Notes under the pieces: generated by a model
What the model was told of the DNA's origin: nothing
Databases searched by the model: none
What the model saw: the letters and a program-made list of their open reading frames with translations, nothing else
Position numbers and translations under genes: made by a program
Shown here: one piece after another, positions 26,370-36,174 of the stretch
How the letters are laid out: each line of letters starts with the position of its first letter
Position numbering within the stretch: the stretch's first letter is position 1
From: CALCKU01 sp964654665
GTDB taxonomy: Bacteria > Pseudomonadota > Alphaproteobacteria > Caulobacterales > Maricaulaceae
NCBI GenBank assembly: GCA_964654665.1
Contig: CAZZKV010000006.1
Location: forward strand, 47,711 to 111,710
DNA length: 64,000 nucleotides
Reading direction: 5' to 3'

Positions 26370-27491
26370 ATGGCGCTTGTACTCAATGAAGATGAAACGC
26401 TTCTAAAAGAAAGCGCGGAAGGTTTTTTTGCCGATAAAGCGCCAGTTAAAGCGCTGCGTGATTTGCGCGATAAACGTGATGAGACCGGATTTGATCGAGG
26501 TTTATGGCAAGAAATGGCTGCTATGGGTTTTGCCGGTATCATAATCGATGAAGCTAATGGCGGTGTTGATATGGGCCATATGGCTGCCGGTCTTGTCGCT
26601 GAACAAATGGGCCGTAATTTGACGGCATCACCATTTCTTTCGACCGCTGTTCTAGCGGCCACAGCCCTAAAACAGGGTGGTTCTGAATATCAAAAGACAC
26701 ACTGGCTGCCTAAAATAGCTTCAGGCGAGGCTATTATGACGGTAGCCGTGGATGAAGGCCGAAAACATGATCCGGCGCATATTGCAATGACAGCGGAACG
26801 GTCTGGTAATGGGTTTAAGCTCAACGGTTCAAAAACCATGGTAGTGGATGGCCACGTCGCCGATCAGTTTATTGTTATAGCCCATACAGGAGAGGGGCTA
26901 ACGCTTTTTCTGGTTGATCCGAAATCAACGGGTATAACTACGGAGCGTACCATTATGGTGGATGCGCGAAATGCAGCGCGGATAGATTTTGAAAATGTTG
27001 AAGTCACGGCTGATGCTGTCATTGGCGAAGTTGATAAAGGTGAAGGCATTCTCAATGTAATTTTGAATGCGGGCCGTGCTATTGTTGCTGCCGAACTTTT
27101 AGGCGCGAGTTCAAAAGCTTTTGAAGATACCACGGCCTATATTCGCGAGCGTAAACAATTCGGGACAGAAATTGGCCGTTTTCAGGCTCTGCAACACCGG
27201 TCTAGCCATTTGTATGCAGAGTTAGAGATTGCGCGCTCTGCCGTTCTTGCCGCGTTATCGGCTTTGGATGACAAAGCGGCTGATAGCGACCTCATTGTGG
27301 CGATGGCAAAAGCTAAACTTGGCTCTGTTGCCAAATTAGCGTCACAAGAAGGCGTGCAAATGCATGGTGGCGTTGGTATGACGGATGAATATGATATTGG
27401 TCTTTATATGAAACGCATACGGGTTGCGCAGGAATTATTTGGCGATGCCCATTACCATATGGATGCTATTGCTAAAGCAAAAGGATTTTAA
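26370..27491 (+). CDS. Acyl-CoA dehydrogenase, FAD-binding subunit of a pair
   Basis: A 373-residue acyl-CoA dehydrogenase starting one base after its partner's stop. The C-terminal domain has the FAD-binding Arg in RERKQFGTEIGRFQ (about 257-270) and QMHGGVGMTDEY (about 329-340), but the segment that should carry the catalytic Glu (EGT) reads AQELFGDAHYH. It therefore probably cannot work alone and completes the active site and FAD site of the 25194-26369 product. Such split pairs act on bulky or branched acyl-CoAs in steroid and related catabolism; the substrate here is unknown. Confidence 0.88.
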   Translation: MALVLNEDETLLKESAEGFFADKAPVKALRDLRDKRDETGFDRGLWQEMAAMGFAGIIIDEANGGVDMGHMAAGLVAEQMGRNLTASPFLSTAVLAATALKQGGSEYQKTHWLPKIASGEAIMTVAVDEGRKHDPAHIAMTAERSGNGFKLNGSKTMVVDGHVADQFIVIAHTGEGLTLFLVDPKSTGITTERTIMVDARNAARIDFENVEVTADAVIGEVDKGEGILNVILNAGRAIVAAELLGASSKAFEDTTAYIRERKQFGTEIGRFQALQHRSSHLYAELEIARSAVLAALSALDDKAADSDLIVAMAKAKLGSVAKLASQEGVQMHGGVGMTDEYDIGLYMKRIRVAQELFGDAHYHMDAIAKAKGF

Positions 27492-27492
27492 A

Positions 27493-28737
27493 ATGACGAT
27501 GGATCTTGGTATGAGTGAGCGCGTAAGACCGCTCGTTGAAAAAGTACGCAAATTAATGCAAGAAGAAATCATGGCGGCTGATGTGGAATATCATCATGAA
27601 GTCGGTAAGGCGGGGGATCGCTTCGCTTTTACAGCTCGCCAAACTGATATTCGCGAGACGTTGAAAAAAAAGGCCCGTGCGCAGGGCTTGTGGAACTTCT
27701 GGTTAACTGACTCTGAACGGGGTTACGGACTATCAACTGTTGAATATGCTTATTTGGCTGAGGAAATGGGATATTGCGCACTTGGGCCGGAAATTTTTAA
27801 TTGTTCGGCACCCGATACGGGAAATATGGAAGTTCTGGAACGGTATGGTACAGACGAGCATAAAAAGAAATGGTTGAGCCCCTTATTGGATGGTGAAATT
27901 CGGTCAGCTTTTTTGATGACGGAGCCAGATGTGGCGTCATCAGATGCAACAAATCTTGAATTTTCAGCGGTTAAGGACGGCGATGAATGGGTCTTTAATG
28001 GAGAAAAATATTGGTCATCGGGGGCTGGGGACCCGCGGTGTGCTGTTTATATTTTAATGTGCCGTACTGCATCACGCGATGGGAATACGCCCCGTCACCA
28101 ACAACATTCTATGTTTGTCGTTCCGGCCGATACACCCGGCATTACTAAGCTACGCGCTATGCAGGTTTTTGGCCAAGATGATGCTCCACACGGTCATTTG
28201 CATATGCGGTTTGAAAATGTGCGGGTTCCGGCTGATGCATTGCTCATTGGTGAGGGCCGTGGATTTGAAGTCTCGCAAGGTCGCTTGGGTCCGGGCCGTA
28301 TTCACCATTGCATGCGGGCGGTCGGGCAGGCCGAACGGGCTCTGAAACTAATGTGCGAACGCTCTTTAAGCCGGACAGCTTTCGGGCGTCCTTTGGCAAA
28401 GCTTGGTCAGAATTACGATATTATCGCAGAATGTCGGATAGCCATTGAGCAAGCGCGGTTATTGTGTCTAAAGGCGGCATGGATGATGGATCAGGGTGAT
28501 GCGCGTGCAGCTGCGCCGTGGATATCCCAAATCAAAGTCGCCGCGCCCAATATGGCTTTAAAAGTGATTGATGAAGCTATGCAAATGCACGGTGGTACGG
28601 GAGTGTCACAAGATACACCTTTGGCAACGATGTATGCACAAATGCGAACGTTGCGTTTCGCCGATGGACCTGATGCAGTCCACCGCATGCAGGTTGCACG
28701 TAAAGAGCTAAAGCCTTATACAAACACCAAGATTTAG
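27493..28737 (+). CDS. Acyl-CoA dehydrogenase, ACAD10/11-like
   Basis: A 414-residue acyl-CoA dehydrogenase of the ACAD10/11 branch. The open frame begins inside the upstream gene, but the ATG at 27493, next to that gene's stop, gives the family N-terminus. Features: MTEPDVASSDATN (about 140), FGQDDAPHGH, FAD segment RTAFGRPLAKLG (about 294-305), QMHGGTGVSQDTPLA and, in place of the catalytic Glu, an Asp in RFADGPDAVHR, as in ACAD11. Together with the APH-type kinase in the same operon it parallels LvaA plus LvaC: phosphorylation of a 4-hydroxyacyl-CoA and elimination to the enoyl-CoA. Confidence 0.88.
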   Translation: MTMDLGMSERVRPLVEKVRKLMQEEIMAADVEYHHEVGKAGDRFAFTARQTDIRETLKKKARAQGLWNFWLTDSERGYGLSTVEYAYLAEEMGYCALGPEIFNCSAPDTGNMEVLERYGTDEHKKKWLSPLLDGEIRSAFLMTEPDVASSDATNLEFSAVKDGDEWVFNGEKYWSSGAGDPRCAVYILMCRTASRDGNTPRHQQHSMFVVPADTPGITKLRAMQVFGQDDAPHGHLHMRFENVRVPADALLIGEGRGFEVSQGRLGPGRIHHCMRAVGQAERALKLMCERSLSRTAFGRPLAKLGQNYDIIAECRIAIEQARLLCLKAAWMMDQGDARAAAPWISQIKVAAPNMALKVIDEAMQMHGGTGVSQDTPLATMYAQMRTLRFADGPDAVHRMQVARKELKPYTNTKI

Positions 28738-28811
28738 GATAAAATAGGGTACATTTTTAACCTTAATTTTAGGGCTTTTTGCTAATCATCCCCAGAATAA
28801 CGGGGATGGCA

Positions 28812-31130
28812 ATGTCAAATTTAGCGAATATTATTCATAACATGCCATCTGCGCTGCGCTCTAGCGCTGCCATAGTTAGTGTTTTTACGCTGTCTATTTT
28901 TCTTAGCGCGATGTTGCTGTTTTCGGTCCAGCCGATGTTTGCTAAAATGGCCTTACCGTTATTAGGCGGATCATCCAATGTTTGGAATACGGCCATGGTG
29001 TTCTTTCAAGGTACATTATTGGGTGGTTATCTTTATGCACATTTAATATCTAACCGGTTTCGGTTACGTACGCAGATTGTTATTCATGGATGCGTGTTAG
29101 CGGCCGGATTTATTTTTCTTCCTTTAGCCCTTGCATCCGGATGGGAGCCGCCAACTGGCGGATTTCAAGCTTTTTGGCTAATTGGCCTATTTGCGGTTTC
29201 TATTGGCATTCCCTTTTTTGCGATCTCGGCTAATGCGCCATTGATGCAGCGTTGGTTCAGCTATACGGATCATAAAGACGCGAACGATCCTTATTTTCTC
29301 TATGCGGCGAGTAATCTGGGGAGTTTGATATCTCTAGGGCTATATCCAATTTATTTTGAACCCATGATGCGGCTTAATGAGCAAACATCTCTATGGGCTA
29401 CCGGATATCGGCTGCTTTTGGTTTGCATAGTTATATCGGGTTTGTTTGCTTTTATACGCCGTAGAAACGTATCGTCTGAGAGCGTAGGGATTACCGCTAA
29501 AACCAAACAAAGTTTGCATCTTTCAGACCGTGTTTGGTGGATATTTTTAGCCTTTTTACCATCATCGCTTATGTTGGGTGTTACCTCCCATATGACGAAT
29601 AATATTGCGGCAGCACCTTTTCTCTGGATTATTCCGCTCGCGCTTTATTTGCTTACTTTTATTATTGTTTTCGCCAAAAACCCTTGGGTGAACTCCCAAA
29701 ATTTGAAATGGCCCTTTATAGCGGCTTTAACGCTTGCTATTGCTTCCGGGGTTTTCCTTAAGCTCAGTATTTTAACTGATCTGTCCATTAGTTTGGGAAC
29801 TTACTTTGTAATTGCCTTAATGTGTCACATGCGTCTCGCTGAAGCTCGTCCCGATGTATCGCGTTTGACTGAGTTTTATATATGGATGTCCTTGGGTGGA
29901 GTTTTAGGGGGTGTTTTTAATGCATTAATAGCGCCGGTTTTGTTTAATGGCACATATGAATATTTAATGATCTTAGGTCTCTCGGTTCTAGTCCATCCTC
30001 GGTTTACCTTGCGCAGTGGTGAAGGCTTTCGCCGGGTTATTATTGCGGCTCTGCTAACCATTCTGGGTTTTGTTATATTTAAACTTATATCCGGTCTTGG
30101 TATGGCTATGTCGATTAATATTTTTATAGGTGGTAGTATAGCCATGCTGGGATTTGGTTATGTGCGCCAAGTAGGTTCCAAAATCATAATTGATTTAGCG
30201 ATATTGGCTAGTGTTGCCTTTGTTCTACCTAGTCTTATACCTGATTATGTATTTAAGGATCGCTCTTTTTTTGGAGTTATAAAGGTTCAAAGCCTACCGG
30301 GAGAGTTAGGGGTTGTGCATCGTTTGGCGCATGGGGATACAATCCATAATTACCAAATTCGATCAGCTGATTATGAGACAACGCCGCTAGCCTATTATAC
30401 ACCGGGTAATACATTTGATATCGCTTTATCTGCTGTGCGCCGGGATAAGAAAGATATTAAACTGGCTATGATTGGTTTGGGGGCCGGCGCTATGGCGTGT
30501 TATGAACATCCGGGTGATGAATGGACGTATTTCGAAATTGACCCTGTCGTTGTTCGAGCCGCCACAACGCCGGAGATATTTTCCTATATGAGCCAATGTT
30601 CTCAAAAATCAGATATCCGTTTAGGGGATGCGCGGCTTAAAATTCTGGAATTGGCGAAAAATTCACAAGATATTATCATGGTTGATGCTTTTTCATCTGA
30701 CTCTATTCCTTCGCATTTGTTGACACGTGAAGCCTTAGCCATTTATATGTCCCGTCTGAAAGACGATGGTGTTTTATTTTTCCATACATCCAACCGTGTA
30801 TCAGATGTTGACTCTGTAATTGTTCGTTTGGCAGAGGATGCAGATCTCGCCGTTCGACATATTATTAAATTGAAAAAAGATTTTAAAGATCAACCCTATG
30901 CAGAATTTGTTACCCCGAGCACCGCATTAATGGTTGGTAAAGCAGACAATATAAACCGTATTATCGCAGATGATCCACAATGGACACGGTTTCGGGCTAG
31001 CCCGAATGTCAAACTATGGTCTGATGATTATACAAATATAGTCTCGACATTGATATCCCATCGCCGCAGTGAAGCTGGTCCAGTCCCAAATTTACCAACA
31101 GATACGGCTCTCACAGTCTCGACAGAATAG
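28812..31130 (+). CDS. Multi-pass membrane protein with C-terminal spermidine-synthase-like domain
   Basis: A protein of about 772 residues. The ATG at 28812 (GGGGAT upstream) is preferred; 28806 is an alternative. About twelve hydrophobic helices cover residues 15-480, in the MFS-like arrangement seen in the ‘fused MFS/spermidine synthase’ family. The C-terminal soluble domain (about 480-750) has the SAM-binding Rossmann motif GLGAGAMACYE (about 552), the acidic WTYFEIDPVV strand, and VDAFSSDSIPSHLLT, the aminopropyltransferase active-site region. True polyamine synthesis is not shown for most members of this family. It follows the acyl-CoA operon by about 70 bases with no obvious terminator. 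Confidence 0.8.
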   Translation: MSNLANIIHNMPSALRSSAAIVSVFTLSIFLSAMLLFSVQPMFAKMALPLLGGSSNVWNTAMVFFQGTLLGGYLYAHLISNRFRLRTQIVIHGCVLAAGFIFLPLALASGWEPPTGGFQAFWLIGLFAVSIGIPFFAISANAPLMQRWFSYTDHKDANDPYFLYAASNLGSLISLGLYPIYFEPMMRLNEQTSLWATGYRLLLVCIVISGLFAFIRRRNVSSESVGITAKTKQSLHLSDRVWWIFLAFLPSSLMLGVTSHMTNNIAAAPFLWIIPLALYLLTFIIVFAKNPWVNSQNLKWPFIAALTLAIASGVFLKLSILTDLSISLGTYFVIALMCHMRLAEARPDVSRLTEFYIWMSLGGVLGGVFNALIAPVLFNGTYEYLMILGLSVLVHPRFTLRSGEGFRRVIIAALLTILGFVIFKLISGLGMAMSINIFIGGSIAMLGFGYVRQVGSKIIIDLAILASVAFVLPSLIPDYVFKDRSFFGVIKVQSLPGELGVVHRLAHGDTIHNYQIRSADYETTPLAYYTPGNTFDIALSAVRRDKKDIKLAMIGLGAGAMACYEHPGDEWTYFEIDPVVVRAATTPEIFSYMSQCSQKSDIRLGDARLKILELAKNSQDIIMVDAFSSDSIPSHLLTREALAIYMSRLKDDGVLFFHTSNRVSDVDSVIVRLAEDADLAVRHIIKLKKDFKDQPYAEFVTPSTALMVGKADNINRIIADDPQWTRFRASPNVKLWSDDYTNIVSTLISHRRSEAGPVPNLPTDTALTVSTE

Positions 31131-31172
31131 GATAATTCTCTTATTTACTGTTAAGTGAATTGTGAGGATATT

Positions 31173-31658
31173 ATGCCGTCATTTGATATTGTTTCTGAAG
31201 TAAATGTGTCAGAGGTTGATAATGCCGTGCACAATGTTATGCGCGAAATTTCTGTTAGGTATGATTTTAAAGGTTCAAAGTCTACTGTTGAACATAAGGA
31301 TGGTATCATAAAAGTTTTTGCTGACGATGAGCTGAAGTTAAAACAAATGCATGAAATATTGCGAGGTAATTTACATAAACGGGGCGTTGAGCCAGGACAG
31401 CTGGATTACCAAAAAACAGAACCGGCGGCGGGTATGTCTGTACGCCAACACATTATCTTAAAGGAAGGCATTGATAAAGAATTAGCCAAGGCGATTGTTA
31501 AAAGTATAAAAGGTAGAAAATTTAAAGTTCAAGTTACTATTCAGGGTGATAGTCTTCGAGTTACAGGAAAAAAACGTGATGATTTACAGGCCGTTATGAG
31601 CTTTGTTAAAGATCTCGGGCATGAACAACCTGTCCAATTTAACAATTTTCGAGACTGA
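31173..31658 (+). CDS. yajQ: YajQ family nucleotide/c-di-GMP-binding protein
   Basis: A 161-residue YajQ protein. The ATG at 31173 behind TGAGGAT gives the family start MPSFDIVSEVN. Typical segments are the YDFKGSKSTVE strand (about 32-42), a KxMHEILRGNLHKRGV stretch and the C-terminal FKVQVTIQGDSLRVTGKKRDDLQ. YajQ homologues bind RNA/tRNA-like ligands or cyclic di-GMP, and in Xanthomonas act with a transcription factor. It ends next to a convergent gene with one base between the stops. Confidence 0.93.
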   Translation: MPSFDIVSEVNVSEVDNAVHNVMREISVRYDFKGSKSTVEHKDGIIKVFADDELKLKQMHEILRGNLHKRGVEPGQLDYQKTEPAAGMSVRQHIILKEGIDKELAKAIVKSIKGRKFKVQVTIQGDSLRVTGKKRDDLQAVMSFVKDLGHEQPVQFNNFRD

Positions 31659-31659
31659 A

Positions 31660-32313
31660 TTAACGCTGTTCAAATGTAAATTCGAGTGTGTCGCCAGATT
31701 TGGCATTGAGGCGTATAAAAGATTCATCCCGGCGGGCTATCCAAGCGTATAATTCTTCTTCGGCTTTATTCGCAATGTTTGAGTCAATGCAGTTTTGCCA
31801 AAATACGTTTTCTATATCATTGTTGGGAAGTAATGTGAACGCGATGGTGCATTGATTTAATCCACCATGTTTTGTTCCGTTTCCATTTGTCCCGGCACCT
31901 CGTCCAGAATGGTGTCCCGGGTAGGTTCTTAAGTCTATATTTAAGCGGTGGTTTGGCAAAGACGCTGTAAAATTGGATTGAAAATGAGGCTTTGATGGGG
32001 ACGTAATTTTGCGAATTTCCGGATTTTGTGAATTTTCTACTGGTTTTATTTTTACATGAAAACTGTTCAGTGCAGGTGCTGGAGGTAGGGCTGTAGCTTT
32101 TTTTAGTTTTGGTTTCAATATGCGTTTAGGCCTTGTTGATATAGTGATGCTTTCATTATGCTCTGTAAATTGTTTTAATTCATGGTTTTGCGGAGGGATA
32201 AATTGAGTGGATATAAGAACTACCATCAATAAAAAAAGACTGGTCGTCACAAAGAACGCTCCGAGGAGGCTGCCAAAAATGCGTGTAATGGCAGATTTCC
32301 TATCGTCCATCAT
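31660..32313 (-). CDS. TonB-like single-spanning membrane protein (tentative)
   Basis: A protein of about 217 residues that I do not recognise with confidence. The ATG at 32313 is preferred over the open frame to 32334. One N-terminal membrane helix (about 12-38) is followed by a basic and Pro-containing linker (about 50-110) and a small C-terminal domain with a Cys pair (QCTIAF…WQNCIDSN) and a final β-strand pattern DTLEFTFEQR. The layout resembles TonB energy transducers, and two TonB-dependent receptors lie downstream, but no YP motif is evident. It overlaps the end of the upstream amidohydrolase gene, which suggests joint expression. Confidence 0.4.
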   Translation of the reverse strand: MMDDRKSAITRIFGSLLGAFFVTTSLFLLMVVLISTQFIPPQNHELKQFTEHNESITISTRPKRILKPKLKKATALPPAPALNSFHVKIKPVENSQNPEIRKITSPSKPHFQSNFTASLPNHRLNIDLRTYPGHHSGRGAGTNGNGTKHGGLNQCTIAFTLLPNNDIENVFWQNCIDSNIANKAEEELYAWIARRDESFIRLNAKSGDTLEFTFEQR

Positions 32314-33997
32314 AAGCAATTTTTCCATCAACAATAGTCATGAGAATGCTCGAGGTTAGAATGTCTTTTGGGATAGCTGTCATGAAATCAGTTTCCATGA
32401 TTGTAAAATCAGCCAATTTTCCAACTTCGATTGTTCCTAAGTCTTTTTCTTGAAATGATGCATAGGCGGGCCATGCGGTGAACATTTTTAAAGCCAGTTC
32501 AGGTGATAAAGCCTCTTCCGGATACCAACCTTTAGTCGAAAAACCATTAGCATCTTTGCGGGCAATCGCGGCATAAAGCTCAATACGCGGGTCACCAACC
32601 TCAACAGGAGCATCAGAACCGCCAGCGATGATTGTCCCTGATATGGCAAGGCTATTCCATGCATAGCCGCCTTTCAAACGTTCTACGCCAAGACGATCAA
32701 TAGCAAAGTGAAGATCACCGATGGCATGAGAGGGTTGCATTGAGGGGATAATACCCAGCTGCGCAAATTTCTGTATATCGGTTAGTGACAGGATTTGTGC
32801 ATGCTCTATCCGCCATCGTGGATCGGCGTGCGGGCGTTCCTGTGCAGGCACAGCTTTAAACGCTTTTTCATACCAGTGTAAAACACGTTGATTAGCCTTA
32901 TCGCCAATGGCATGAATATTGACCTGTGTACCATTCAATAAGGCGGCTTCGAGGATCGGACCGACTGTGCTTTCTTTTAACGTCATTAAGCCGGAGTTAT
33001 TTGGGTCATCAGAATAGGGTTGTAGAAGAGCTGCGCCGCGAGACCCTAAAGCGCCATCAGCATATAGTTTTATAGCGCGAGTCGTAACCAGATTATTGTG
33101 CTGTGTACCTTTGATCATTGATGGCATATCGCGGCCTTCTAATAGATCAATAGAATTATAGATACGGATTTTAATGCGACCTTCATTCGCTAAACGATTG
33201 ATGAGCGGTATGTCGTCAGGGTCTACGGACATAGAATGAATATTGGTCCAGCCGCGTTTCGCATAGACATCAGCCCCGACTACATAGGCTTTCTCGCGCC
33301 GTTCGGGCGTTAATTTAGGCATGAGAGATTCGACAAGCTTAGCCGCATTATCAATGAGCATACCATCGGGTTGTCCAGCTGTGTCTTTGCGAATGTCACC
33401 ACCAAACGGAGATGGTGTATTTGCCGTAATTTTTGAAAGCTGTAGCGCTTTTGTGTTGACGACAACGGCATGGCCATCAGCGCGTTCCAATATGACAGGA
33501 TGGTTTGGTGCCGCTGTGTCTAAATCAAGACGTGTAGGAAAGCGTTTTTCTGGCCAATGTGTTTCAATCCAGCCGCGACCATAAATAGTTTCACCCGGTG
33601 GCGTTTTATCAGCTTGCGTCTTTAAAATGGACTGTAATTCGGTAATGGACTTTACCTGATCAAGGTTAAGGGTCAATTCACGCAGGCCAATACCGATAAG
33701 GTGAGCATGACCATCCGTTAAACCAGGATAAAGAGCAGCACCATTAAGATTGATAATTGCAGGGTGAGACCCAGCATTAGTTTCGCACCAGTTAGGGTTA
33801 CTGGCTGCACCAACATAGGTGATTTTATTACCTTTTACCGCAACTGCATCCGCTCGGGCTTGATTATCATTAGCGGTATATATTTTGCCACCGCTAAAAC
33901 AAAACCCAGTGTGGGATAGAGACGGTTCAGATGTTTTCTCATTGGCACAGGCCGCTAACAATAATGCTGAGGAGAGTAATATTCTTAATAGTGTCAC
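32300..33997 (-). CDS. Amidohydrolase, YtcJ-like, lipoprotein
   Basis: A 565-residue amidohydrolase_3-family enzyme. The GTG at 33997 (GAGGG upstream) is preferred to a TTG at 34015 because it leads directly into a lipoprotein signal with lipobox LAAC at about residue 16. The metal-site motif is PGLTDGHAHLIG (about 88-99); a conserved HAIGDKANQ segment lies at about 360 and GGSDAPVEVGDP at about 470. YtcJ relatives are of uncertain substrate; some hydrolyse N-substituted formamides or related amides. The exported form is unusual and matches the other exported hydrolases in the window. Confidence 0.85.
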   Translation of the reverse strand: MTLLRILLSSALLLAACANEKTSEPSLSHTGFCFSGGKIYTANDNQARADAVAVKGNKITYVGAASNPNWCETNAGSHPAIINLNGAALYPGLTDGHAHLIGIGLRELTLNLDQVKSITELQSILKTQADKTPPGETIYGRGWIETHWPEKRFPTRLDLDTAAPNHPVILERADGHAVVVNTKALQLSKITANTPSPFGGDIRKDTAGQPDGMLIDNAAKLVESLMPKLTPERREKAYVVGADVYAKRGWTNIHSMSVDPDDIPLINRLANEGRIKIRIYNSIDLLEGRDMPSMIKGTQHNNLVTTRAIKLYADGALGSRGAALLQPYSDDPNNSGLMTLKESTVGPILEAALLNGTQVNIHAIGDKANQRVLHWYEKAFKAVPAQERPHADPRWRIEHAQILSLTDIQKFAQLGIIPSMQPSHAIGDLHFAIDRLGVERLKGGYAWNSLAISGTIIAGGSDAPVEVGDPRIELYAAIARKDANGFSTKGWYPEEALSPELALKMFTAWPAYASFQEKDLGTIEVGKLADFTIMETDFMTAIPKDILTSSILMTIVDGKIAYDGR

Positions 33998-34088
33998 TTT
34001 ACCCTCAACCTTCAAAGTTTATTTGTTTTGCAAGAGAGGATAGAGGAAATTTAAATTTTGACAAATATATATTAAGATACTTGATGAT

Positions 34089-36098
34089 TTATCCGGCTGG
34101 AGCCTTCTCAAGATATGCGTTTTTCCTCTCGACCTGTTGAACAATATCAAGGGCTTCTAATATTTCCACCAATTTAATAGGTTTGGCTAAAGCATAGTCC
34201 ATTCCAATGTTAACGCAGACACGCCGCTGTTGGTATTCGGGGTCTGCTGTCAACGCTATGATAGGGACATTAGCCCATGGTTTGCCGCTACTACGAATGG
34301 CAAGCGTGGCTTCAATACCGTCCATGATTGGCATGTGAATATCCATTAATATGACATCTACATCTTGAACAGAGAGCACATCAAGAGCTTCTCGCCCATG
34401 ATTGGCTGTATAAATTTCGCTGACAACAGCATCAAGCAAAGACCGGACAACAAGATGATTAGTTGAATTGTCATCAACCACGAGTACTTTTAAAGAATCA
34501 TAGGAGGTTGGTTCGGGCGTAGCCTTTTCCAGCATTTGCCCGACAAGGGATGAGCTTTGGAGAGATATATGGTTTTCCGAAGCCTCTACTTCAAGCGGTA
34601 ATGTAATTAAAAATATAGATCCATTTCCGATTTCAGATCTCACGGATATTCGTCCGTTCATAGCTTCAATAATTTCTTTTGTTATACTCATGCCTAAACC
34701 CGTGCCACCATATTGACTGGCAATAGACCCGCTGGCCTGAGTAAAAGGTGTGAAGATACGTTTCATCTGATCTTGCGTCATTCCAATACCGCTATCCTTA
34801 ATGGCCAAAACAAGTTGTTCTACGCCTGTAGCTGTTGTTTGAACCGTTAGGATGACTTTTATTTTCCCATTTTTTGTAAACTTTATCGCATTTGAGAGTA
34901 AGTTATTGATGCATTGCTCATAACGAAATTTATCTATGAGAAGTTTTTCCGGTATGTCGCCTTGAGCATGAAATTCAAGTGTTGTGTTGTTAGCTAACCC
35001 TTTTTCAGTCCAGAACAAACATGCTGTTTCCACTAATTCTATTATGTTTTCGGGCTTTTTATTTAATGCAATTTCCGTGCTTTCAAGCCGGCTATGACTT
35101 AATGTTCGGTCTAATATATGGAGAATGCCTGCGGCTGAACTTTCTATTAGTTCTAGTTTTGGCTTAATCGTCTCATCATGATGATGATGTATAAGAGCAT
35201 CAGCGATGCCAATAACTGCATTCATCGGGGTTCTTATTTCATGGCTGAGTTTGGCCAAAAATGTGTTTTTAGCTTCTAAAGATTCTTGAGTGCGTTTTTG
35301 AGCTTTTCGGATTTTATCTTCGGCTTTTAGCTCTTTCGTAACATCACAAAAAAAGCAAATTACACCGATAATTTGTCCGACAGTATTTTTCATGACACGC
35401 AAATGGCTTCGCGTCCAAATTGTTTCCGTGCCAGGAAGTTTAATTCGTAATGTGATGATGTTTTTATTTAAGCTGATCGGAGAAAAAGTGAGAATTGATT
35501 TTGCTTTTTCATAATCTTGCGGATGGATAATATGCCATAGTCCTTTTTTCTTTATTTTTTCCATCTCTGCAGGGGGTATAAAATTTTCAAAATAAGCACT
35601 GTTGAGTTCAAGCTCACCGGTTTTAACATTATAGAACCAATATCCGGAACCTCCCATCTGCATAGCTGACTGTAAAATTTCTTCTTGGCGGAGTTCCTGC
35701 GTTTTATCTTGTGCTGTTAAGGTGATAATGCCTTCTGGTGTAGAAATTTGCTGAACAATAAGGCGTCGACCAGAAGGTGTACACAGTGAGGCGCGTAAAA
35801 TTTCATTATTGTCAGGGCGAATGTGCTCTAGGATGCGTTTTTCCATAATATTGCATATCATGTCGGCATGACCGGGGCCAAAATCGCCGCGTTCAGCTAG
35901 GAAGCGGATAAATTTTAAGTAAGATCGCTCTGTACGGATCTTCACATTTTCGAGTTCAAAAAATTCAAGAGCCAGACGATTGGAGTGTATGATTTCCAAA
36001 TCTGGTGAAATAACAAGCATTCCGGCATCAAGCAATGTTCCGAAGGCTTTTAAAAACTTCGTATCACCATCGTTACTGGATGTTGTACTGTCGTGCAT
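34089..36098 (-). CDS. Hybrid sensor histidine kinase with receiver domain
   Basis: A soluble 669-residue hybrid kinase; the ATG at 36098 with AAGGAAAGTGGGA upstream is chosen over a TTG at 36125. Two PAS-like domains (about 15-130 and 135-255), a short coiled coil, HisKA with SHEIRTPMNAVIG (phospho-acceptor His near 290), HATPase_c with NNLLSNAIKF, DSGIGM and GGTGLGMSI (about 390-500), then a receiver domain (about 540-660) with VVDDNSTN and VILMDIHMPIMDG carrying the phospho-Asp. No membrane helix, so it senses a cytoplasmic signal. No response regulator gene is adjacent; output is likely through a distant partner. Confidence 0.9.
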   Translation of the reverse strand: MHDSTTSSNDGDTKFLKAFGTLLDAGMLVISPDLEIIHSNRLALEFFELENVKIRTERSYLKFIRFLAERGDFGPGHADMICNIMEKRILEHIRPDNNEILRASLCTPSGRRLIVQQISTPEGIITLTAQDKTQELRQEEILQSAMQMGGSGYWFYNVKTGELELNSAYFENFIPPAEMEKIKKKGLWHIIHPQDYEKAKSILTFSPISLNKNIITLRIKLPGTETIWTRSHLRVMKNTVGQIIGVICFFCDVTKELKAEDKIRKAQKRTQESLEAKNTFLAKLSHEIRTPMNAVIGIADALIHHHHDETIKPKLELIESSAAGILHILDRTLSHSRLESTEIALNKKPENIIELVETACLFWTEKGLANNTTLEFHAQGDIPEKLLIDKFRYEQCINNLLSNAIKFTKNGKIKVILTVQTTATGVEQLVLAIKDSGIGMTQDQMKRIFTPFTQASGSIASQYGGTGLGMSITKEIIEAMNGRISVRSEIGNGSIFLITLPLEVEASENHISLQSSSLVGQMLEKATPEPTSYDSLKVLVVDDNSTNHLVVRSLLDAVVSEIYTANHGREALDVLSVQDVDVILMDIHMPIMDGIEATLAIRSSGKPWANVPIIALTADPEYQQRRVCVNIGMDYALAKPIKLVEILEALDIVQQVERKNAYLEKAPAG

Positions 36099-36174
36099 TA
36101 TCCCACTTTCCTTAATCCGATCCAATCTATTCTAGGTTATGTTAAGGAAGCGCTAACTTTAATAGACAGTTTGG

